Shown here: positions 16,696-22,961 of the stretch, piece after piece | How positions within the stretch are numbered: position 1 is the stretch's first letter | How the letters are laid out: each line of letters begins with the position of its first letter | From: Lachnospiraceae bacterium | GTDB taxonomy: Bacteria > Bacillota > Clostridia > Lachnospirales > Lachnospiraceae | Direction: 5' to 3' | Assembly (NCBI GenBank): GCA_004556655.1 | Contig: SFGF01000054.1 | Span: forward strand, 1 to 25,717 | DNA: 25,717 nucleotides | Program-made: the position numbers and the translations under genes | The notes under the pieces: generated by a model | What the model was told of the DNA's origin: nothing | Seen by the model: only the letters and a program-made list of their open reading frames with translations | Databases searched by the model: none

Positions 16696-18428
16696 ATGCT
16701 TTCCTCCTTTCCCATCTGCGACTGATAAATATCCTGATAAACCAAACAGGAGCGTAATAATTCCTCATGGGTACCTACTGCTGCTATTTTTCCACTGTCC
16801 AATACAACGATTCGATCTGCTCTGCGAACAGATGCAATTCTCTGAGCAACAATAATTTTTGTACTTTCCGGCTGGGCCTTCTGCAAAGCACTATGAAGAT
16901 TTGCTTCTGTTTTCAGATCAAGTGCACTGGTCGAATCATCAAAAATCATAATTTCTCCATTTTTCACAATAGCCCTTGCAATGGACAAACGTTGTTTTTG
17001 TCCGCCGGACAGGCTCATTCCCCGCTCTGCGATCATGGTCTCATATTTTTCATGAGTTTCATTAATGAAATCATTCGCCTGAGCAGCCGTGGCAGCACTT
17101 TTTACTTCCTTCTCATTGCCATTTGGTGCTCCCCACGCAATATTATTTCCAATCGTATCACTGAATAATTCACTTTTCTGCAGTACAACAGCTATTCGTT
17201 CCCTCAAATCTTTCTGTTCATACTCCCGCACATCCACACCGTCTACCAACACAGCGCCCTCTGTCACATCGTAAAATCTAGGTATCAAATTGACCAACGT
17301 TGTTTTTCCGCAGCCTGTCGCGCCCATAATTGCAATGGTTTCTCCCCTATGTATCGACAGATTAATATTCTCCAGAACTTTTCTATCTGTACCCGGGTAG
17401 GAGAAGGATACATTTCGAAATTCAATTTCGCCTTTTATCTTTGTTTTTCCGTCAAATGTACCATCTTTTAATTCCGGTTCGGTAGAAAGAATTTCTTTTA
17501 CTCGTTTCCATGATACCAGTCCTCTGGAAATATTCTGAAATAACATGACAAGCATCAAAATTCCATTGAGAAGCTGGGTAGTATAAGTAATTGCCGCCAT
17601 GATACTTCCGGGAGTAGTCACTCCTACACTCACTTCAAAAGAGCCTGCTACAAGAATTACCGCAACAACAATATACATCAGTCCATTGATCACCGGATTC
17701 ATAAATGCAAAAATCACCAGTACCTGAAGCTGGGTACGGATCAATTCTTCATTTGCTTTACCAAAACGTAATTTTTCATATATTTCCCGAACACAGGCTT
17801 TAATCATACGAATTCCTGATACATCTTCCTGCATAATGCTGTTGATCCGGTCCAGTTGTGCCTGCAGTTTTGTAAACAACGGATTGGCCTTAGCAAGGCA
17901 AAAGCACAGGCATCCTACGATAAAAGGAAAGGCACAAAGTACGATAAGTCCAAATGTACGGTTCAGTCGATACATAAAAAACATACTTCCAAACATCAAA
18001 AGCGACGTACGTATCATTCCCCTGACAAACTGAGAAATAAATGTCTGTACCTGCGTAATATCATTTGTCACTCTGGTTACCAATGAGCCGGTTCCAAATT
18101 TATCCAATTGAGGAAATGAAAAGGTCATAATTTTCCTGAAACAGTCTTTACGCATTTCATTGCCGATATTCTGTCCTGATAAATGAACAAACACATTGTT
18201 CAGCGATCCACAGAGTCCTCCGAACAAAACCAGTCCGATCATCATCATTCCCATCTTCCATATCACATGCAAATCACCCACTCCGCCATTATGCAAACCA
18301 AGTACGCCTTCATCTACGATTTGACTCATAATTCCGGGCTGCAGAAGATCCATCAGCACTTCACCGACCATAAAACAAGCGGCAATAACAGCAAAATGTA
18401 AATATTGTTTGATATATTTCCACATCAC
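16692..18428 (-). CDS. ABC exporter half-transporter, degenerate-site subunit
   Basis: This 578-residue half has six TM segments (about 10-305) and a nucleotide-binding domain (about 335-570). Walker A is GATGCGKT (369-376) and the signature is canonical LSGGQ (473-477). However, Walker B ends IMIFDD, with Asp498 where the catalytic Glu is expected, and the H-loop reads VAQR, with Gln529 instead of His. The same paired substitutions mark the degenerate site of TM287/288-type heterodimers, so this subunit supplies LSGGQ to the active site formed with the downstream partner. The start is either GTG (18428, 7 nt after GGAG) or the next codon ATG (18425). It begins 3 bp after the MarR stop; the GGAG lies inside the marR 3' end. 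Confidence 0.94.
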   Translation of the reverse strand: MMWKYIKQYLHFAVIAACFMVGEVLMDLLQPGIMSQIVDEGVLGLHNGGVGDLHVIWKMGMMMIGLVLFGGLCGSLNNVFVHLSGQNIGNEMRKDCFRKIMTFSFPQLDKFGTGSLVTRVTNDITQVQTFISQFVRGMIRTSLLMFGSMFFMYRLNRTFGLIVLCAFPFIVGCLCFCLAKANPLFTKLQAQLDRINSIMQEDVSGIRMIKACVREIYEKLRFGKANEELIRTQLQVLVIFAFMNPVINGLMYIVVAVILVAGSFEVSVGVTTPGSIMAAITYTTQLLNGILMLVMLFQNISRGLVSWKRVKEILSTEPELKDGTFDGKTKIKGEIEFRNVSFSYPGTDRKVLENINLSIHRGETIAIMGATGCGKTTLVNLIPRFYDVTEGAVLVDGVDVREYEQKDLRERIAVVLQKSELFSDTIGNNIAWGAPNGNEKEVKSAATAAQANDFINETHEKYETMIAERGMSLSGGQKQRLSIARAIVKNGEIMIFDDSTSALDLKTEANLHSALQKAQPESTKIIVAQRIASVRRADRIVVLDSGKIAAVGTHEELLRSCLVYQDIYQSQMGKEESI

Positions 18429-18431
18429 CTA

Positions 18432-18929
18432 TCAACTCCGTTCTTTTCTGTCATTTTTCATCTCACAGTTTTTGCGTCCCCGTTCTGCCGAATGTTCCTG
18501 ATTTCGGTAACGTCCTTCCCAATCCTCATTAACCTTTTCAAGAAGGAACAAAAGCTGTTGCTTTTCTTCATCCGAAAGGCAGGAAAACATTTCCCTGTGT
18601 CGGCTGTTTCGCTGCTCTAGTGCTTCCACAGCCAGTTTTTTCCCTTCTTCTGTCAGCAGAATATCTGAGGTTCTATGATCTGTCTCACTGGGCTGGCGAA
18701 GTATCAATCCTCTTCCCTCCAATTTTGCGATCACTTCACTGGCAGAACCCGGCTGGATACCCAGGCGTTGTGTCAATTTTCTTTGGGTGATACACCCGGT
18801 TTCATTTAAAATAATCAGTATGCGTCTCTGGCTTCCCCTTCCTTCATAAAGAGAACGCATGGTGTGGCTTAGATTTCTGAGATTGATAATAAGCTTATTG
18901 TTGATATCATCTGAAAGCTTCTTTGACAT
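18432..18929 (-). CDS. MarR-family transcriptional regulator of the ABC exporter
   Basis: This 165-residue winged-helix regulator has its HTH at about 33-75 (TQRKLTQRLGIQPGSASEVIAKLE) and the MarR wing with the D-x-R element (TDHRTSDILLT, 83-93), flanked by dimerisation helices. MarR proteins are usually repressors released by a small ligand. As first gene of the unit it probably controls its own expression and that of the exporter. Two AGGTACCT palindromes bracket its promoter and are the obvious operator candidates. ATG start with AAGGAGAG about 6 nt upstream. The charged C-terminus (about 145-165) is a little longer than usual and contains the exporter's ribosome binding site in its coding DNA. 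Confidence 0.92.
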   Translation of the reverse strand: MSKKLSDDINNKLIINLRNLSHTMRSLYEGRGSQRRILIILNETGCITQRKLTQRLGIQPGSASEVIAKLEGRGLILRQPSETDHRTSDILLTEEGKKLAVEALEQRNSRHREMFSCLSDEEKQQLLFLLEKVNEDWEGRYRNQEHSAERGRKNCEMKNDRKERS

Positions 18930-18953
18930 AATTCTCTCTCCTTTTTATTGTTT

Positions 18954-19001
18954 AGGTACCTTATATTTTATTTCTTGTTTTAAATTTTGTCAAGGTACCT
19001 T
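18954..19001. promoter_or_regulatory. Twin AGGTACCT palindromes bracketing the marR promoter
   Basis: The palindrome AGGTACCT occurs at 18954-18961, over the expected start of transcription, and at 18993-19000 (10-bp palindrome AAGGTACCTT at 18992-19001), overlapping the -35 box. Centres are 39 bp apart. Two identical palindromes embedding a promoter are the expected layout for repressor operators, here most simply MarR autoregulation. Confidence 0.65.
18965..18993 (-). promoter_or_regulatory. Promoter of marR-ABC-ABC unit
   Basis: On the minus strand a perfect TTGACA (-35, 18988-18993) and TAAAAT (-10, 18965-18970) are 17 bp apart. Initiation is expected near 18958, about 28 nt before the marR ATG. 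This is the best-matching promoter in the window. Confidence 0.8.
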
Positions 19002-19026
19002 AATTATTATTCATGCCGGTGCGAGC

Positions 19027-19046
19027 TAACAATTTTAAAATTGTTA
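19027..19046. repeat. 20-bp perfect palindrome
   Basis: TAACAATTTTAAAATTGTTA is a perfect palindrome, followed on the plus strand by a T-run. It lies between the divergent marR promoter and the promoter of the small coiled-coil gene, 18 bp before the latter's -35 box. It could be an operator for an unidentified regulator. Nothing upstream on the plus strand needs a terminator. Confidence 0.6.
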
Positions 19047-19064
19047 TTTTTTGCAAACATACAC

Positions 19065-19093
19065 TTTACATTTCGCTGTGAATATGATATGAT
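19065..19093 (+). promoter_or_regulatory. Promoter of small coiled-coil gene
   Basis: TTTACA (19065-19070) and TATGAT (19088-19093) are 17 bp apart, giving a leader of about 35 nt. AAGGGGGTG lies 6-7 nt before the ATG at 19135, a very strong ribosome binding site. Confidence 0.65.
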
Positions 19094-19134
19094 TTCTTTA
19101 CCAATTAAGCCATAAAAATAAAGGGGGTGTAAAT

Positions 19135-19551
19135 ATGACCGACAGTGACAAGCTTAATCTCATTTTACAAAATCTTTCAACACTTGATGGAAGATTTGTC
19201 ACACTCGATAAAAAGGTAGATTCTCTTGATGGAAAAGTTAATACCCTTGATGAAAAATTTGTTACTCTCGATAAAAAGGTAGATTCTCTTGATGGAAAAG
19301 TTAATACCCTTGATGAAAAAGTCAATATTCTCGAGTACAGAACTAAAAATATGGAAGTGCACCTTGAAAATGTAACTGATAAAAATATCAGATTCATTGC
19401 AGAAAATTACTGCACTCTAACCAGAAAGCTGGATGATAATAACAAGATTACAGATACTCAGCTTGCGTATCAGGTCAAAGTAAACTATTTGTCATCTGAT
19501 GTCGAAAAGCTAAAAAAAGATGTGGCTGAACTTAAAAGCAAAATCGCATAA
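19135..19551 (+). CDS. Small heptad-repeat coiled-coil protein
   Basis: This 138-residue soluble protein has no TM segment or signal peptide. Residues 17-67 are consecutive heptads of the form L-D-x-K-V-x-x, with a 21-residue block (FVTLDKKVDSLDGKVNTLDEK) present twice. The C-terminal part (about 78-138) is a less repetitive helix ending VEKLKKDVAELKSKIA, rich in E and K. I recognise no named family; similar short hypothetical proteins are common in Lachnospiraceae. It would form a rod-like oligomer; function is unknown. It is a single gene with its own promoter and very strong ribosome site, divergent from marR and convergent with the MFS gene. Confidence 0.82.
   Translation: MTDSDKLNLILQNLSTLDGRFVTLDKKVDSLDGKVNTLDEKFVTLDKKVDSLDGKVNTLDEKVNILEYRTKNMEVHLENVTDKNIRFIAENYCTLTRKLDDNNKITDTQLAYQVKVNYLSSDVEKLKKDVAELKSKIA
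19195..19320 (+). repeat. 63-bp tandem duplication (two units)
   Basis: Units 19195-19257 and 19258-19320 differ at only two of 63 positions, both synonymous (GTCACA versus GTTACT). Each encodes the same 21 residues, three heptads. The duplication is in frame and recent, so unit number may vary between strains. Confidence 0.95.
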
Positions 19552-19560
19552 CTTCAGAAA

Positions 19561-19596
19561 AAATCTCCATCCGGGTTGTTTCCCGAATGGAGATTT
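19561..19596 (-). terminator. Terminator of the valS-LtaS-like-MFS operon
   Basis: A 15-bp stem (19561-19575 with 19582-19596) encloses a 6-nt loop. Read on the minus strand it has one G-U pair and is followed by TTTTTT, so it is a classical intrinsic terminator 13 bp past the MFS stop. On the plus strand it follows the small coiled-coil gene by 9 bp but has a C-A mismatch and no T-run, so it is weaker there. Confidence 0.85.
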
Positions 19597-19609
19597 ACGC
19601 TAAAATTCA

Positions 19610-20803
19610 TTATTTATTCTCCGCCCTTGCGGTAGCCAGTACGATCATCATTCCTACTGCCGCCGCTACTGTTGCAAAAACCAACGTGGTGTTAACACCT
19701 ACAGCATCGATTAAAGCTCCTCCAATCAATGCCCCCAGCACACTTCCCAGTGTATAGGTCATGGTCATATAGGCCTGTCCTTTGATTGCATCCTGTTCTT
19801 CCATAACAGAATTTACGTAATAAACGGAAGATACCGTAATCAAAGCCCAGCCAAACATCTGAAAAATCTGTACAAAGTAAAAACTCAAAACATTAGGAGC
19901 CAGCAGCGTTCCCAAGGTCTTTACCATAAAGAAAATTCCCGAGATACGAAACCATATATCTGCCCGAACTTTCTTAATCATATAACCAAACAAGAACAGT
20001 GTGGGCAGTTCCAGCATAGCAGCCAGTGCCATGGCAAATCCCATCTCTGAGCTGCCGCCGCCTTTACTTTCTACAATCTGATACGTAAAGCTGTTCAGTA
20101 AAACATGGCTGATATAGAGAAAGATACAGCCGATTAGGACAAAACTGAATCTTTTATACTTTACAAAAAAGTACAGAGGACCTCCGCTTTGCTTTTCTGT
20201 CTTTGTACTACCTGTCTTTGATTTTTCAAATGGAAATAAAAATAATGTAAATAATAATCCACAAAAAATCAACAACATAGCTATAGGGATTGTAATTTCT
20301 CCCCAACCGGCAACAATGACTCCCAGTATATAAGCAGCAATTGCATAAGCAACCGAACCCATTCCTCTTGCCATTCCAAAGTTCAGTTTTCTCCCTTGAT
20401 TCAGACTTTCCATGCCAAGTGAATTTATCAGCGGCATCAAAAGTTGCAGCAGCATAATACTGCTCCCGTATAAAAGCCCCGACATTATCATCTCGTTGCG
20501 AAACAGAAGGAGTAATACCGCAACCACCAACATAACGGTACCTATTTCTATTATGATTTTCTTTACCGATTGACTGTCCGGTCGATCTGCATAGCTTGCT
20601 ACCAGCGGCTGTAAAATCGCGGATAGAACTCCTGCAACAGCCATCAACACTCCAATCTGCGTATTGGAAAACCCACAATTCAGCAGATACACACTGGTAT
20701 AACCCATGATAGTTGCAAAATTCATCCAGAAAAACGCCTGAATAAGAGCATATCCAGAAGTCAAATTTTTTTCATTGGTATTTATACATTTCATAAATAT
20801 CAT
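19610..20803 (-). CDS. MFS transporter (MFS_1_like / LacY-NupG-type)
   Basis: This is a 12-TM major facilitator of 397 residues with the helix 2-3 loop motif SYADRPDSQSVKK and two six-helix halves joined by a charged loop around KSKTGSTKTEKQSG (about 195-210). The overall look is that of the proton-coupled oligosaccharide/nucleoside symporter branch; the substrate is unknown. The first ATG (20803) overlaps the TGA of the LtaS-like gene by 4 bp but lies only 2 nt after GGTGGAG. The next in-frame ATG (20794) is 11 nt after it, so the true start may be MKCINTNEK, giving 394 residues. It is last in the valS operon and followed by a strong terminator. Confidence 0.88.
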   Translation of the reverse strand: MIFMKCINTNEKNLTSGYALIQAFFWMNFATIMGYTSVYLLNCGFSNTQIGVLMAVAGVLSAILQPLVASYADRPDSQSVKKIIIEIGTVMLVVAVLLLLFRNEMIMSGLLYGSSIMLLQLLMPLINSLGMESLNQGRKLNFGMARGMGSVAYAIAAYILGVIVAGWGEITIPIAMLLIFCGLLFTLFLFPFEKSKTGSTKTEKQSGGPLYFFVKYKRFSFVLIGCIFLYISHVLLNSFTYQIVESKGGGSSEMGFAMALAAMLELPTLFLFGYMIKKVRADIWFRISGIFFMVKTLGTLLAPNVLSFYFVQIFQMFGWALITVSSVYYVNSVMEEQDAIKGQAYMTMTYTLGSVLGALIGGALIDAVGVNTTLVFATVAAAVGMMIVLATARAENK

Positions 20804-22956
20804 TTCTCCACCGGCAAATCCGTATCATCATCTGTACTGTTGTTTGTTTCCCCGGATGCTTTACTGTCCGTTTCATCGTTTGCACTCTCACCGACTTTAC
20901 TTTCCTCTGCACCAGGAGTAGATGCAGGTTCCGGAGTTACTTCTGCCTCCGGAGCATGATAAATCTGTACTCCTGTTCTGGAAAGTACCTTCTTCGTAGG
21001 ACTGTTACTCTGTGTTGCCACATCCAGTTCATCTCCATCCTCCAGTTCTAGATCCTGAACCAACAGCTGTGTAGTACTTAAATATTTTGTTTCTTTCAGT
21101 TCTCCGTTTACCTCAAGACGACTGGAAGCAGTAAAGTTCTCTCCATATACAAAATAACTGTTTTCTCCCACCGGCTCGATGGATGTAAAGATTGCAGGAT
21201 TTACACCAAGCTGCAATTTTGTCGCCGCATAAGGTGTCTCTCCGCCATATACATAACGATCCCCATACAAAACATCATACTGTAGCGTTTCCAGATCCAG
21301 CTGATAGTTTTTGGTACCTTTCCGTGTCTGATGATAATTGAAAATATTGCCTTCGTGAATTCCCAGACGATCAAATATCTCTGCTGCCATCTGATATGCG
21401 GCAAGATTTTCATCCTTTTTCTCCATCCCAAAATTATCCCAGATTACATATTTTGTCTGAAACAGATATCTGTTTTTCATATCTTCCACTTTCAGATCCA
21501 TGGTCGGAAGATGATCTCCATACATAACCAGAATAACACGCTCATCAAATTCTGCCAATGTATCTGTCAGTTCCTTTACAAACCGATCCATCTCATACAA
21601 CTGATTGACATAATATTCCCAGGCATAATCTTTTTCCTGAGATTCTGAACCGGAAACCTGAATTACCGGATCAGAAAGTACAGGTTCTTCAGGATAATCT
21701 CCGTGTCCCTGAACAGAAATCGTATATACATAATCCGGACCTTCCGTGGATTCCATCGCTTTCACGATTTCATCCGTAAGAATGTGGTCTTTCACCCACC
21801 CCATCGGTGTCGTATCACTGATATCCGGCATATACTCCTCTGATGTAAAAGTATCAAAACCAAGCCGCGCAAATACTGTCTTTCTGCCATAAAAATTCGC
21901 TTCGTTGTTATGGATGGCATGTGTGCTGTATCCAAGATCTTTCAGTACATAAGGCGCACTCTCACAGGTTTCTTCTTTTAAGACCGTCTTATATGGATAT
22001 TCTCCGGCTCCAAAATAACGCAGGCTCATTCCTGTTATAGACTCAAACTCAGTATTTGCCGTTCCCGCTCCTACTGCCGGAACCTTATAATACCCTGATG
22101 AATATTCTTTCATCAATTCTCTGAAATTGGGGATCGGATCTTCTGAGAATTCAAGAAAATTGATTTCCGTAGGATCAATAAAGGTTTCCAACTGAAGAAA
22201 CAGGATATTTACATCCAGATTGTCTTCATTTGTAGCTTTTATCTTTCCTTCGCTCTCCTGAATCTCATTGATCAGTTCTTCCGAATATCCGTTCGGCTCG
22301 CTGATTCCCGTATCAAACAATGTAACCGCAAGACAATAGGGATATCCATAGTCCTGATAAGCATAGGCGATATTTCCAAAATAATTGGAAATAACACGCT
22401 TTTCCAATGCCAGTCTACTGATGCCTGAAAATGCCAGGATTCCCACAATAATAAGTGGAATATTTATCCAATACCGGATCTTCCCCTGATACTTTACTCC
22501 TTTTCGGAATATCCAAATCAATGAAAAAATCAGCAGAATCAGAGCAACTATTACTACTACCACCATCAAAGGTGATAAATACTTATTCAAAACTCCCAAT
22601 GCATCCGTGATCAGTTTCAGATCCGGACCGGTAAACGGAGTTACCCGATTCATCAGAAGCACACAGTTCACAATCCCCAAAATCAACCATATGCTTCCGA
22701 TAACCAAACGGGCAAGAATTCTTCTGCGGAACAAGTATACCAGCAGACTGGTGGTGAATATCAGATCCGCATTATACAAAAAGATTAATGGGCTCTCCGT
22801 CATATAAACCCAGGCTTCCAGAATAGAGTGTCTGGAAAGGGCTTCAATAATAAAATAGAGTACACAGCAGCCTAAAAACTGCAATGGTACAGACAACAAG
22901 TTACAGATCCGAATCACCTGACTGCGATCGGGCTTTTTCAGATTGATTTTTTTCAT
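20800..22956 (-). CDS. LtaS-like glycerolphosphate transferase with C-terminal TIG-like domain
   Basis: This 718-residue membrane protein has about five TM segments in residues 18-182, then an extracellular sulfatase/alkaline-phosphatase-fold domain (about 246-565). Metal and catalytic positions match LtaS: Glu257 (LQLETF), nucleophile Thr299 (GTANTEFES), His418 (QGHGDY) and Asp481-His482 (MYGDHLP). LtaS-type enzymes transfer glycerolphosphate from phosphatidylglycerol to a growing polymer such as lipoteichoic acid, or decorate other glycans. After the catalytic domain come an IPT/TIG-like Ig segment (about 588-666: TSIEPVGENSYFVYGENF, LEVNGE, TTQLLVQ) and an acidic Ser/Thr/Asp/Glu-rich tail (670-718). 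These are absent from standard LtaS. It begins 5 bp after the valS stop with a GAGGT site. Confidence 0.9.
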   Translation of the reverse strand: MKKINLKKPDRSQVIRICNLLSVPLQFLGCCVLYFIIEALSRHSILEAWVYMTESPLIFLYNADLIFTTSLLVYLFRRRILARLVIGSIWLILGIVNCVLLMNRVTPFTGPDLKLITDALGVLNKYLSPLMVVVVIVALILLIFSLIWIFRKGVKYQGKIRYWINIPLIIVGILAFSGISRLALEKRVISNYFGNIAYAYQDYGYPYCLAVTLFDTGISEPNGYSEELINEIQESEGKIKATNEDNLDVNILFLQLETFIDPTEINFLEFSEDPIPNFRELMKEYSSGYYKVPAVGAGTANTEFESITGMSLRYFGAGEYPYKTVLKEETCESAPYVLKDLGYSTHAIHNNEANFYGRKTVFARLGFDTFTSEEYMPDISDTTPMGWVKDHILTDEIVKAMESTEGPDYVYTISVQGHGDYPEEPVLSDPVIQVSGSESQEKDYAWEYYVNQLYEMDRFVKELTDTLAEFDERVILVMYGDHLPTMDLKVEDMKNRYLFQTKYVIWDNFGMEKKDENLAAYQMAAEIFDRLGIHEGNIFNYHQTRKGTKNYQLDLETLQYDVLYGDRYVYGGETPYAATKLQLGVNPAIFTSIEPVGENSYFVYGENFTASSRLEVNGELKETKYLSTTQLLVQDLELEDGDELDVATQSNSPTKKVLSRTGVQIYHAPEAEVTPEPASTPGAEESKVGESANDETDSKASGETNNSTDDDTDLPVEK

Positions 22957-22961
22957 TTTGA

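Noticed and set aside
19195..19320. Direct repeats as a CRISPR remnant
   Set aside because: The two units abut with no spacer, are in frame, and encode heptads of a coiled coil.
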